A model generated the notes under the pieces. It had not been told where the DNA came from. It ran no database searches and was given only the letters and a program-made list of their open reading frames with translations. Shown piece by piece: positions 36,200-46,800 of a stretch of DNA of 64,000 nt. Both the position numbers and the translations under genes were made by a program. How positions within the stretch are numbered: the stretch's first letter is position 1; each line of letters starts with the position of its first letter. This DNA is from Toxoplasma gondii ME49 (Eukaryota; Apicomplexa; Conoidasida; Eucoccidiorida; Sarcocystidae), in NCBI RefSeq assembly GCF_000006565.2, contig NC_031478.1, positions 1,409,874 to 1,473,873 on the forward strand. Direction: 5' to 3'.

Positions 36200-36502
36200 T
36201 CACCTCTCTAGCTGTCTGTCCAGCGGAAGTTGTGTGACTTCGGGGAGGAAGTGGCGGGTGTCTGCCGCGAGTTTCGCTCGCAAAAATGTCACCAGTTCCT
36301 TGAAATTGCGCCAGAGATCTTTCGCGAGCTGTCTGTTCTCTGCAGACGCTTTCCCCTCCGACAGAGAACGCCGAGGGAGAGCACGGACTTTGAGGAGACG
36401 CGACGAACCCAAGCGGATGCGTTTGACTGTGAGAAGAGCGAGCACTGAGCACACTCGCTGCGCTGCTGTGCCACGGAATGCCTTGCGGCAGGAGCCGAGC
36501 AG
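36200..36502 (-). CDS. Ambiguous coding exon, possibly the last exon of the gene at 36615-38870
   Basis: On the minus strand a good acceptor (TTGTTTTCAG) is followed by 100 open codons ending in TGA at 36200. The translation is basic at first and then helical (RQLAKDLWRNFKELVTFLR). It joins in phase 0 to a possible donor at 36695 in the neighbouring minus-strand gene, which would replace that gene's last 26 codons. The opposite strand also looks coding: a plus exon from about 36218 to 36448 has an acceptor ending CTGTCCAG and starts RKLCDFGEEVAGVC, but it has no upstream plus-strand partner. I favour the minus strand. No family is recognised on either. Confidence 0.35.
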   Translation of the reverse strand: MLGSCRKAFRGTAAQRVCSVLALLTVKRIRLGSSRLLKVRALPRRSLSEGKASAENRQLAKDLWRNFKELVTFLRAKLAADTRHFLPEVTQLPLDRQLER

Positions 36503-36614
36503 CTGAAAACAATTGCAGAAACAAATGACATTGGGGCGTCGGGACAAACGAGAGAGAGGCGGATTCCTCCACGCAGAAGGCGTAGAACGCCGTGCGATAA
36601 GAGGTGAATTCTTC

Positions 36615-38870
36615 TCAGGATGTTTTACGTCGTGCAGTGTAAAGTTCTTCCGAGTGAAATTCGTTGAGAGTTCTGAAATGGATGAAACTCCGTACTAGGC
36701 AGGTGACGCGCGGGAAACGGACGGGGGTTTCCACAGGCACAAGCTCGAACGCTTCCGTCGAAACGGTTGCGGGGAACTTTTCAACGGTTCGCACTTCTCC
36801 AGGCAGAAAACAGATCTCTTTTTTTGGGGGGGGGATAACACGGGAGGAACGGACAGCGGAGAAGGCAATTGAGATGCATGCACTGAAAAGAGCAAAGACG
36901 CACATGGACAGGAAGACGGACGTGGCGAACACATGACAATGGATAAGAAAAGCGCTGAGGAGACGTTCTTGAGAGATCAAGGAAGACTGGCCAGGGAATC
37001 GCAAAGAGCAAGGTGCAAAGACGAAAAGCCACCACCCTGAAAAGACCGCACCCTCGTCCTCCCCTTTTTCCTTACGTTGACAACTTCGCGTTTCCTCGGC
37101 TTTGTTCGAGCCGTCGCGCTTTCGGCTGCGTGACATTTGGGAAAGAGGATAAGGCAGCTCCTGAGTCTCCAAGCAAGACGACGCGTCCCGCTCGTCGGGC
37201 TCCTCACCCCACAACACCTGTCTCCTCGCTCCACGGTGCGAGGCAACCGCGGCGGCCTCCACAGCGGCGCTCATCGCCTCGGAGACAGGCAGGACGCTGC
37301 CTGTGCTCCGCAGAGCCTCGATCTGCTTCACCCGCGTGTTTCTTTCGTCTCTTTTGGGAGAGAAAGCAAGCCGCGAAGCGACCGAGGTCGCGACGGAGAA
37401 GGCGGACGGTGACGTGGGCGAACTTCCCCCGCGCTCCAGCTCCTCACAGATGCAGCAGGACGAGCAGGAGCGAGACCGCTCGGAGGGCGCTTCTCCTCCC
37501 TCTTTCGTGGGGAGCCTCTGAGAAAAATGCGATAAAGCCGACGGCGAGAACGCGCCGCGAGACGCGGAGTCAAACTCGCAGCACTCTTCGGCGAGGGAGA
37601 GACCCGAAAGCCGGGCAGGGCGACTCACGGGCGCCGCAGGCGCAAGTGTACGCACACCCGGCGAACTTCGCGACGCTTGTCTGGTCTGCGTGTCCGCGTC
37701 TTCTCGTGCATGAGGTTGCCAGTGCTTGTTTGCGCATTCGAGTTGGAGAGGTGTATCTTCTCTCCGACTTTCCGCTTCTTCGCTGATGCGAGGAATTTCG
37801 TGTTGCCTGCCAGCGCTGCTTCGGAGGCCCGCCGGCGCGCGCCGTTCGTCAGAAAGCGGCTCTAACGGCTGCCAGTCGAGAGAGCTCCTGTTTGGGGAGC
37901 TCCATCCCTCGGTTGTGGAGGCTGTCTTGGAGAGATCGCTGGCTCTGCGGGCTTCAAACTCTCGCGTCCGTCGACCTTTCTCGATGTCCTCCATCCTGAG
38001 CTCTGGGCGGGCGACCTTTCCGCGAAAGCTCCCTGTGATCGACGCAGAGCAATCGTCTCCTTCAGCTCCATCAAACAAGTTGTGGTGCGCCTGTTGTCTC
38101 CGCCGGTACAGCGACGCACACGCCGCGGGGTCGTCGTAAAGAGAAGCTTCTTCCCGCTCTCTTCCAGCGTATCTACTCCCGCCAGCGCCTGCGGCGTCGT
38201 GTCGGCCGTGGACTTGCGTGCCTTCTTGTGCTTGCGCGTGGGCCTGCCGTTTCTCGCGCCGTGAGTCTCTCTCGTCTCTCCGGCCCACGACGTCCGGCGC
38301 GAGAAAAACAGCGCCGCGCGGGCTGCCGCTGAGGAGAGACGCGACAGACTCTGTTTTTTCAACTCGGCGCGAGTGTTCAGACGTCGGCGCATGCGGTGCC
38401 TCGGCCATCGAAGCGACTTCCTGGGGGAGGAAGCTGGTTTGGGAGTGGTCCGCGAATCCAGACGGCGAGAGCGCAGCGGAGAGCTCGTTCTTTTCGTAAA
38501 TCGCGTGCCCCGCGGGCGGAGAATCGCCCTCGTAGTGATGGACAGAGGTAAGCCGCGACGAGGGCGGCCCCGCAGCCGAAGAAGCCGCAAGAGTCGCCAT
38601 GGAGAAGGGCAGAGTTTCGCAGTCAGTTGCAGCAGATGGGGACGAGAAAGGGGGCGCAAACGAGCCGACTGCCGAGGCAAGTAGACTGGCGAGAAAAACG
38701 CCGGTGTAAAAAGTTGAATCCTTCCAATGCGTCAAGGACGAACGCCCGAGCCGTTTTTCAGGTGTACATACAGCTGAGAAGCGACGGCGCGCGGACCAGC
38801 ACACACACGAGCGAACTGACAGCTGAGATTTTCTGCACCGCGTACGTGGTAATGTGTGGCGAATGTGCAC
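36615..38870 (-). CDS. Ser/Arg-rich hypothetical protein with a hydrophobic segment near the C-terminus
   Basis: A single open frame of 751 codons on the minus strand, unusually long for chance. The most plausible start is the ATG at 38600 (MATLAASSAAGPP...), 661 residues. The upstream ATG at 38870 would add a hydrophobic stretch (YTGVFLASLLASAVGSF) that overlaps acceptor-like sequence and may not be coding. Most of the protein is low-complexity, rich in Ser, Arg, Ala and Glu, with cysteine pairs in SCSSCCICEELERGG. A strongly hydrophobic segment (LLSAFLIHCHVFATSVFLSM and following) lies about residues 631-670 counted from 38870, followed by a tail of about 80 residues. Splice-like signals inside the C-terminal third (donor-like GTAAGG and acceptors ending TTTTCAG near 37025 and 36886) mean the membrane segment could partly be a retained intron. 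No homologue is recognised. Confidence 0.5.
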   Translation of the reverse strand: MHIRHTLPRTRCRKSQLSVRSCVCWSARRRFSAVCTPEKRLGRSSLTHWKDSTFYTGVFLASLLASAVGSFAPPFSSPSAATDCETLPFSMATLAASSAAGPPSSRLTSVHHYEGDSPPAGHAIYEKNELSAALSPSGFADHSQTSFLPQEVASMAEAPHAPTSEHSRRVEKTESVASLLSGSPRGAVFLAPDVVGRRDERDSRREKRQAHAQAQEGTQVHGRHDAAGAGGSRYAGREREEASLYDDPAACASLYRRRQQAHHNLFDGAEGDDCSASITGSFRGKVARPELRMEDIEKGRRTREFEARRASDLSKTASTTEGWSSPNRSSLDWQPLEPLSDERRAPAGLRSSAGRQHEIPRISEEAESRREDTPLQLECANKHWQPHAREDADTQTRQASRSSPGVRTLAPAAPVSRPARLSGLSLAEECCEFDSASRGAFSPSALSHFSQRLPTKEGGEAPSERSRSCSSCCICEELERGGSSPTSPSAFSVATSVASRLAFSPKRDERNTRVKQIEALRSTGSVLPVSEAMSAAVEAAAVASHRGARRQVLWGEEPDERDASSCLETQELPYPLSQMSRSRKRDGSNKAEETRSCQRKEKGEDEGAVFSGWWLFVFAPCSLRFPGQSSLISQERLLSAFLIHCHVFATSVFLSMCVFALFSACISIAFSAVRSSRVIPPPKKEICFLPGEVRTVEKFPATVSTEAFELVPVETPVRFPRVTCLVRSFIHFRTLNEFHSEELYTARRKTS
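37646..37658. promoter_or_regulatory. GTGTACGCACACC motif inside coding sequence
   Basis: A one-mismatch copy of the recurrent palindrome, but inside the open frame at 36615-38870 rather than upstream of a gene. It is listed for completeness and weakens a purely promoter interpretation. Confidence 0.2.
38761..38772. promoter_or_regulatory. GGTGTACATACA motif about 160 bp upstream of the ATG at 38600
   Basis: A partial copy of the recurrent motif at a promoter-proximal position if translation starts at 38600. If the start is at 38870 the site is coding instead. Confidence 0.3.
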
Positions 38871-40954
38871 ATGAAAGTGCTTTCGGAAGTGGGTGTCGAG
38901 TGGGCTCGCAACTCGGGAAATCGCGAGAAAAGCGAACGCCGCCGGAAGGTGACGGACGCAGAACGAGTGCGTCTTTCAGAATGAAAGGAAGTAACCTATC
39001 TTACAAAAACGAGAGGCTTGCTGCAGATTCGTTGTTGAAACAAGACGAACTGCTGGACCACGGAAGTGCGAAAAAACCGTTCTAAAACATTTCCAGCTGT
39101 CAAGAACGCGCAGCCCAGAAAGCTAGCGGACACGTCGCAGCGGAGCGCTTGCGGCGTTTTTACGCGTTTGCCCGCGCGACTGAACAGAAAGTTGTGTGAG
39201 TCTGGATGCACTTTTCCGCGGATAAATGGACGAAGCACCAGCAGCACAAAACTAAGCGTACCCCTTACTATCACACTTCACACTGGACAGTTCGTGACGG
39301 GACACCGGACATGGCCTGGGAAGACAGCCACGGTCTCTGTGGACAAAGAAAGAAATAGTAGCAACGGAAGCGTCTTTTTCACGGAGGTAAGAAGTGAAAG
39401 AACCGCGGAAACCGGCCAGAGAAACCCTGAGAAAAGCCGCAGGAAGGGAAACGAAAAGCAATCCTCAAGATGGATGGCAGAAGCCGGCGAGGCCCCTCGC
39501 CTAGCGCGAAGCCGCTCTCTCGCGCGCTACCAGCTTACATACGGAGAATTTTGACGATCTAATGGTAGACTGAGCAGATACTTCTCAAGCCCTCCACACA
39601 CAAACACCAAAAGAACCAGTGGTTCAGTCTCGTCCTTCGGCCGGAACGAACGGTCCGGAAGAAAGAAGTCACACGGTGGAAGCACACAGAAGTGAAAAAA
39701 TTATAGGTCTACAATATATATATATATAGTAAGGAAGAGCAGAGCGGCCGACATCACTGGGTAAAAACCCTGGACGAAAACACTGAAACACTTGCCGGTG
39801 AGAAGAGGACAAATTGCCTGGTCTATGGCAGAAAGGGGAAGCGGGTCGCAAGATTTGTGCGGCTTGCGTTCACGCGATCCAACAGGGTTGATGAGTTTGT
39901 AGGGGCTTTGTCTGGCGTGGAGACCAGGCAGCAGTGTTCGATTTCACCGTCTCAGCGTGCATTGCTAACACCAGGAAGAGGAGACGATTCGCGAGTGGAG
40001 CTATGTAGCTCATCGCGCATAGATGCTGCAGGGTGCGTCAGGATCAGAAGATACTGTAGTTCGATGACGAACTCAGCAGAAATCCAGAGAGAAAGACAAG
40101 AGAGTCGATGCGCAGACTGCGTCGAGTGTTCTGAATCGTGTGGAATTGTGCAACTTTGTGGTGTTTCGCGAGAGTGACACTCTGGCCAACGTCGAGGAGC
40201 CTCAGCCTGTCCCTCAGACTCCAAAGACTGTCTCATCACCTTTCTTCAGGATGGTTTCTCCGAACCAACATCCCGCGTGCTGCATGTTAGAGGACTCGCG
40301 AGCACAGCGTGAACAACCGGTCCACGTCACCCTTAGGTCGCAGTTCCTACTGGAGGCTTTGGAATGAATGTGTGAATTCCTTTTTAGCACTGCGCTGCAT
40401 GCCTAGGGTGAAACCAGCTGCATGCTTATTAGGGTCAGCAGCTCACTGAGATCTCGCACACGAATTTCACCCATGCTTCACCACCTTCCTTGGGTGGCCT
40501 TTCCTATGTTCCCCAACATCGGAGCTGTCAGATTACAACGAATAAATCGTACTTGACAGACATGTCCCGCCTACTCACTGGACGGCTTTCTACACATGCA
40601 GCTGTTTTCAATCGAAACCGACTGAATCTACGCACGAGGAAACATCTGTCTCCGGGGTGACAAGAATACTTCGCTGGAGACAACCTGTTCTGCCTCTGTG
40701 CTTCAGACTCTCCGATCAACTCTCATCTCAGTTTTCCGGACTTGCTTGTCAGTTGATCTCTTCGTTGTGCCACCAGGTCTCTTCACAAAACATGGGACAG
40801 AAGCATGTCAAATCCAACGTCACGTCTCTCCCTCCGCTCCATGCGCCCACTCCGCCCTTCGCTCTCGCAGCTTCTCTTGAATCTTCTCGACATCGAGGCT
40901 GAGCAAAGAACTTCTCTTCACAAAACATGGGACAGAAGCATGTCAAATCCAACG
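38871..40954. other. Spacer between two minus-strand genes
   Basis: About 2.1 kb holding the upstream region of the 36615-38870 gene and the 3' flank of the 40955-42439 gene. Short unsupported frames only (for example 39066-39554 plus and 39857-40177 plus). It includes a small TATATA run at about 39713-39728 and one copy of the 135-bp tandem duplication. No gene is seen. Confidence 0.55.
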
Positions 40955-41047
40955 TCACGTCTCTCCCTCCGCTCCATGCGCCCACTCCGCCCTTCGCTCT
41001 CGCAGCTTCTCTTGAATCTTCTCGACATCGAGGCTGAGCAAAGAACT
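40778..41047. repeat. Perfect 135-bp tandem duplication spanning a stop codon
   Basis: Two head-to-tail copies of 135 bp (40778-40912 and 40913-41047) appear identical by eye. The right copy encodes the last 30 residues and the TGA stop (40955-40957) of the adjacent minus-strand gene. The left copy lies in its 3' flank and repeats the same 30 codons and stop. The unit is a multiple of three. Identity implies a recent event or a gene-conversion or assembly effect. Confidence 0.9.
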
Positions 41048-42439
41048 GGCTTCTTCTGTGTGCGTGACCGCATTGGTCTCGCCGCCTCCATCTGCCGATG
41101 TATCTCTACCTGAACCCACGGCGGCGCCGAGGGCGGACGCGGCTTCTAAACCTTCGGAGTCAATAGGCTTGTCTCTCTGGCTGTCTTCACTGTCGTCAAC
41201 GCGCAGTCGCGGAAGTCCGGCGAAGCCCGAAGGCACCGAGCTAGAAGAAAAGGACAAAGACGCGTCGCTGTTTACACTCTGCACTGGAGGAGGCAGCTCG
41301 ACCAGCCACTTTCCTCTGACTATCGACCCACTAGACCGCGCCGCGTTCGTATCTTCTGTGCCTGCTACCTTACCGCATGACCCGATTGCCTGCTCGCTGA
41401 CAGGCGAGGAGTCTGAGGCTTTCGGGGGAGGGAGAGAAGAGAGACAGAACTTCTTTTTCTCCGGAGACAGAGAGACGGAGGGCGTTCGCGCACTGTGTCG
41501 CCCCCGAAACGCAGACCCGCCGTCCGCGTGCAGTTCGTGGTCTTTCTGGAGGGAAGAAACGACTCTGCATGCAGAGCGAGCCTGTTTGTTCTCTCTGGCG
41601 TTGCCGACGGTCTCTCCTGTGGCCCCACTCGCATTCACTTCGCTCTCTTCTCGGCGTCTCGTCGCCTCATTGAGGCCCGCGGACGTCTCCGAAGACACCG
41701 GGGGCAGCCGCATAGTGCGTGTACACCGCGACTGCACGCCGGCAGACTCAGCCGAGTCTTGTTCCGTCGCTGTTCGTCGCCCTTCGCATCTTCCCCGCTC
41801 TCCTGGCCTCCAAGGAGAAGACGCACTTGTCTCCTCGCTCGGCTTCTCGTCGCAGGTCGCCGCGGCGCACACCCCAGACTCTGCTCTCCGGAGGCCTTGC
41901 CGCTCTCGCCTGAGTTCCTCTACTCTCTCGCTTTCTCCTTCAGGTTCTCCTTCAGGGTCCTCGGCACCGAGCCCCCCACGCGTCTTGGCCTGTAGCGGCA
42001 TCTGCAGGTGAGGATGTTTCTCCTTTAGCGCAGCGTTGAGGGAGGCCCAGGGATCGGAGAGACACCTGGGAGGGACGAGAGGAGACGCGAAGGAAGCAAG
42101 ACGCGGTTTCCGAGCTCCGCCCCGTCCGCCCCGCTCGCGGCCGCGAACTGCATGCGAGCTCTGGTGAGGCCTCCACGCAGGAGCTGCAGAGGCGGCGACG
42201 CAGGACGGCGCCAAAGGGAAGGCTGAGAGACTGAAATCACTGGAGATGAACGGCGGTCGGGGACAGCCTGGCGGACCCGAGGGAGGGCACAGAGAGTGAG
42301 GAGGAGGGAAGGGCGGCAGGGGTCGCGCATGAACCGAGGAAACTCCCGGAGCACCGGAAGCGTAGGAAGGCCGGAAAGGCCTCCCTCTGCCTCTTGCGCC
42401 TGGCCTGCCATGCGGCGGAGGACAAGAGAAACTCGACAT
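40955..42439 (-). CDS. Pro-rich, largely disordered hypothetical protein
   Basis: A single open frame of 494 residues on the minus strand, starting at the ATG at 42439 shortly after the divergent promoter. The N-terminal about 110 residues are Pro/Gly/Arg-rich with RGR-type elements (GRPGARGRGRPFRPSY). A short conserved-looking segment LSDPWASLNAALKEKHPHL lies near residues 128-146. The middle is Ser/Glu/Arg-rich and probably disordered. The C-terminus is helical: SSLLSLDVEKIQEKLRERRA then WAHGAEGET. The RG-rich start could suggest RNA association, but no family is recognised. An acceptor-like CACCTGCAG just upstream of codon 146 leaves open an intron in the first third. The last 30 codons and the stop are duplicated downstream (40778-41047). 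Confidence 0.6.
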   Translation of the reverse strand: MSSFSCPPPHGRPGARGRGRPFRPSYASGAPGVSSVHARPLPPFPPPHSLCPPSGPPGCPRPPFISSDFSLSAFPLAPSCVAASAAPAWRPHQSSHAVRGRERGGRGGARKPRLASFASPLVPPRCLSDPWASLNAALKEKHPHLQMPLQAKTRGGLGAEDPEGEPEGESERVEELRRERQGLRRAESGVCAAATCDEKPSEETSASSPWRPGERGRCEGRRTATEQDSAESAGVQSRCTRTMRLPPVSSETSAGLNEATRRREESEVNASGATGETVGNARENKQARSACRVVSSLQKDHELHADGGSAFRGRHSARTPSVSLSPEKKKFCLSSLPPPKASDSSPVSEQAIGSCGKVAGTEDTNAARSSGSIVRGKWLVELPPPVQSVNSDASLSFSSSSVPSGFAGLPRLRVDDSEDSQRDKPIDSEGLEAASALGAAVGSGRDTSADGGGETNAVTHTEEASSLLSLDVEKIQEKLRERRAEWAHGAEGET

Positions 42440-42535
42440 GGCTCGAGTTTCTTAGAGGAAACGAGTTGGCGGCACACCCGTCTCACAGACAGACTGAAGC
42501 GACGTCGTGAATAGAGACGCCTGCGTGTTGCGCGA

Positions 42536-42549
42536 GGTGTACGGACACC
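42536..42549. promoter_or_regulatory. GGTGTACGGACACC motif, promoter-proximal
   Basis: A near-palindrome 97 bp upstream of the minus-strand ATG at 42439. One central position differs from the consensus. Confidence 0.45.
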
Positions 42550-42882
42550 CGGATCGGCGTGAGGGGGTACGGGTGTGAGCAGAGGAGGCGAGAGGCGTTT
42601 GCGGAGAGAAAAAGACTCGGAGCTTCTTCCGGCGCAGGAGGAGGCGAGAGCGCAAAGAGGCAGAGAATCCAGCCTTCCACGAGTCCCGAGCAACGACGAA
42701 TGGCCTCACCGGAAGAAGCCTCCTGCGGCTTCGCTTCGTCACTGGAAATTCGGGAAGAGAGACAAGAACGCCACGGCGGATGAAGACACGAACTTCAGCC
42801 CTCTCGTCGGCGAGCCTGCTCCCTTCCCGGTGTGCAAACCATTCGACGCACCAGCCCCGTCAACAACAGCTGATGAAACTGA

Positions 42883-42896
42883 GGTGTACGTACACC
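42883..42896. promoter_or_regulatory. GGTGTACGTACACC perfect palindrome in the divergent promoter
   Basis: A 14-base perfect palindrome between the Pro-rich protein gene and the Virilizer gene, identical to the centre of the copy at 3435-3452. Confidence 0.5.
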
Positions 42897-43898
42897 GGGA
42901 TGAGTCGAGGTACACTGGACGGGCTCGGAGACCGTCTGGCTGGCTGGAGAGAGAGGCCGAGAAGAGGCTCGAGGTTCGGTTCTCTGGCGAGCGCGGGGGA
43001 TCTCGACTCGCGTTTCTCTCTGTTTTTTTGCCTTGCAACGGCCAGGGGAAACAAAACAGACGAAAGGCAGGGAAAGACAGAACAGGTTCGCTTTCCAGCT
43101 CGCGAAAGAAGAAGATTCAGAGAAGAACGAGAACACCACGCGTGGGGCGTTTTTTCCCGGGACCAGCGCTCGGTGTTCTCTCGCTGTCGTCACGCCGAGG
43201 TGCATGCGCGAGACTGAATTTCCAGTTTACTCCCTTCTTCTCTCTTCGTGCCTCCTCTTCCCTTGTGGCAAATTTTCTCTCGCTTCTCGAGGTCTTTCTT
43301 CGTCGATCCGCTGGCTGCTGTCTGCGGACGAAATCTCTTTTTCGCCGTCTCAATCTCGCCGCTCGGTCTCGCCCTCTGTGCGTCGGCAACGGGTCTGCTA
43401 CTTCGAAAGAAGAAGAACACAAGTAGGGTCTCGCTGTTCTTCTGCCTGGTTCCTCTTTTCCTTGTCTTCTTTTCTCCGTCTCTCTTCCTCCGTCCTCCCT
43501 GGAGCTGGGCGCTCCCTGCTGTCGAATTTCCTCCTCTCTCTCTGCCTGCAGCTTCGCCTCTCTTCCCTCTCTCCAAAGCGTCTGCCCGTGCGTCCCTCTT
43601 CTTTTTCTTCGCCTTTCCTTGCACTTTCTCGTCCTCTCCGTCTTTTCACTTTCTCCTTTCCGCCGAACTGTCTGGCTCATCCGTCCTTTTTCTCCCTTTC
43701 GCCCCGCACCGCCGCCCACTCTTCTCGCAGCTGGCCCGTGGACACTCTGCTTGGTCGTCGGCTGTCTCGAGTGCGACCTCTCCAACTCCCCCGCCCTCGT
43801 TCTCCCGCGGCGCCCTCCAGAACTGCCCTGGACCCTGTGAGGCTCTGAGGGCCTTCGCTCCTCCACCTCTCCCTCGTGTCTCTGCTGCCTGCTCTTCA

Positions 43899-46800
43899 AT
43901 GCTGCAGCCCCACCCCCGCAGCACGAAAGCGCAAAATGCGGCGCCGGGCTTGGCCGGGTCTCTGTCCTCGGGATCCTTGGGCCTGGCGGGCGCCGCCGGC
44001 TTGAGCTCCACCAGTGTGCCCTTTCTGCCGCCGCCGTCTCGCCACAACGGCGTCTCGCATGCCGCAGCGGCTTCGCAGGCCCTCGCGCCCTCTGCCGCCT
44101 CGTCTACTGCGTCGCTCTCCTCTCAAGCCCACTCTGCGCTCCGCGGCGTCGCTCCACCCGCTGCAGCTGCCGGCCTCCCCGGCTCGGGGGCCTTCCTCCC
44201 CGCGTACGCGTCTCCTCTCTACGCGGGCCAGCACGCGGGGCCGGTCGCCGCAGCCAAGGGCTCCCGCCACTTGCTGCATGCGCATGCTGTTGGAGCCGCA
44301 GGTGTCGGGGGCCCTCTGACGGGCTCTGCGCCGCTTCAGGGCGCCGTGGGGCCGTCGTCAGCGAGCCCAGTCGTCCACCCTGTCCTCGAGTTGCTTCAGT
44401 TGCAGAATGCTCAGGTGGCTGAGAGTCGCCGAGCCGTCGGGCGCCCGGCGCTGGATCCCGTCCCCGTTGTCCTTGGATTCCATCACCTCGTTCACTCGCC
44501 GGAAAAAGCCGCGGGGGAAGTCGGCTTAGTGGACGTGGTTGAGTTCCCCAGAAGTCCTGTCGTGCTCCGCCATGTCCTCTTCCTCGGCCTTGGAGAGAGG
44601 ATACACCCGAACGTCGACTTCGAGGGCCAGTCCGACCCCGCGCCTGCAGACTGCGAGCTCAGGGTCTTCGCGCGCGTTCTCCCGCCTCTCTCCGAGTATA
44701 CGGCGACGCAACAGAGATCCCACGCGAACTACCGGCCTCTCCACGCGAACGAGAGGCTTGCGGCGGAAGCCGAGGCCCGTGTGGGTGAAGGGGCGAGGCC
44801 CGTTCAGTGGCGAGTCTTTGAGCTCGAGTCGCCTGAGACTGGAAGCCCAGAGGGAGAAGAAGATCTCGCTGTCGACCAGCTCGTCGTCTGCGGAAGATAC
44901 CGGGCGCTCTCGGTTGTTTTTTTCGGCCATGTGCACTCCACTTCTTCCAAGGCGTAAGCCCACAGCTCACCGTCTCAACTGCATCGAGACCAGACAAAGC
45001 TCACAGCCAGACAAACAAAGGATTCATCTGTCTCTATCGTTGTCTACGACTGTCGATACATATACATATAGATCAATATGCATATGCATATATATATATA
45101 TATATATATGCATATGTTTATATGCATATACATATCTATTTATATATACATATACACATACATATTTATATACATATTTGTATAATTATATTTATGCACA
45201 TATATATATATGTATATATATGTATATATTTAACTATATATACGTATCTGTGCATCTCTCTGTTTGTTTGTTTAGCTCTGCGGGCGTATGTATGTCTCTG
45301 TATCTACCCCACGTTTTGTGCATATCTCTGTGTCTGTGTCCGCGTGTTGTACATTTGGTTGAAGTTCGCGTTGGTGTCCGTTCAGTTGTAAGTGCGTCGA
45401 TAGATTTTCTTCGATGTTTAGATACGCCTGTTTTTCCTACGTGAACAGGCGAGAGCTTTCCTGCCTCGTCCGCTCATTCCCCTGGCCGTACCCCGGTGTG
45501 TTTTGTCTCTTGCCTTTCGTTCTTCAGATCGTTTTTCGCAGACCTCAGTTCGCGTCCCGGGCGCGCGCCAGCGTCTCCGTCCTTTGTGGACCTGGCCCCG
45601 GTGTCTTGTGAGAGTGTCGCCTCCAGTTGCGCCCTTTTCTCTTCTTTCTCTTCTTCGCCGACCCCGACAGCCTGTCCGCTTCTCCTTGGGCTCCACGGCT
45701 TGCCGGAGCGAAAGGCTGTCGGCGCCGGGGCTGCGCTCAATGCGCTTCTTCAGGACTCTCTCCTCAGTCCCATTCAGAAGCACCTGGAGGCGTGGCTGAG
45801 AGCGGCCAAGACGGCACAGCAACTCCACGAGGCCTCTCGCGAAGGCGCCACTTGCGCGCCCGGCCTCCAAGAAAGGAGACACGCCGAAAAACGCGAGGAA
45901 GACGGAGCCCACGGAGACGGTGCCGGGGTCTCAGACACACCCACACCTGCGGCTCTCGCGAGAGACGAGCAGGGCGCCGGCGCGCTCAAGCGAAAGAGAC
46001 AGGTGGATCGGGAGGGCCTCTCGGGAGGTGAAAACAGCCTTAGGGGCGAGAAAGGAGACAGTGAGTCGGACGCGCGAGGAGACTCACGTGCGAACAACGC
46101 CGGCGAAAATGACGTGGACATGGACGAGAAGCGGCCTGGAGAGGCCCGCGTCGCCCTCGACGAAACGACGCCTCGTCTCGGCCCCAGAGATGGCGAGGTG
46201 GGCGGGGCGCCTCCTTCGCTGGACGAGGAGATGGAGGGTGCGGGTCTGGCCCTTCAAGAGGGCGAGACAAAGGGAGACGTTCGCGGAGTCCGAGAGACAG
46301 GTCCGTGCCACAGTGTCTCCGCGTCCAGTGTTGCTCCGTCAAGTGCGGGCGGCGCGCCTATCACCGACTCGAAGCCAGACCTGATGACTGCGGCGTCTAC
46401 AGGGCTCTGCAAGAATGATCCTGACGAGGCAGATGTGTCTTCCAATTTGGATTCCGACTCTGTGTCGACTTCGCGCGACTCACGCACCAGAGGGGGTCTC
46501 CTGGGCGTTGACGGCGAGTCCGGATCTCCTTCCCTACCTGCCGCATCCCTCCCAGTGCCTGTCCCTTCAATGAGGTTTTGGGTCGAATCTCTGCAACTCG
46601 TCTCACGCTTGTTTTCGGGATTTGTCTCCTCTCCAGACTCGCCTCTCGCCTCCGTCTTCTCGGCTTCGTCCTCTGCCGCTGCCCCCTTCTCTCCGGATCT
46701 TCTTCTTCTACTCGCAGCCGCCTCCTGCGGGGCTCTGGAGGCCCTAGTCCTTGGGCCCAAGGCCCGCGAGGCCCGCCGGCGTGCCGCGGAGGCGCGAGCC

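Larger units (their letters stand above)
42440..43898. promoter_or_regulatory. Divergent promoter between the Pro-rich protein gene and the Virilizer gene
   Basis: Head-to-head spacer of 1.46 kb. It contains two copies of the recurrent palindrome (42536-42549 and 42883-42896), 97 and 444 bp from the minus-strand start, and a long TC-rich stretch (43200-43890) leading to the Virilizer ATG. Frames open across it on both strands are explained by this composition. Confidence 0.55.

Noticed and set aside
44526..44963. Minus-strand frame of 145 codons starting near 44963 with protein-like sequence
   Set aside because: It is antisense to the N-terminal Virilizer exon, whose plus-strand translation carries the conserved Virilizer blocks and splices in phase to the next exon.
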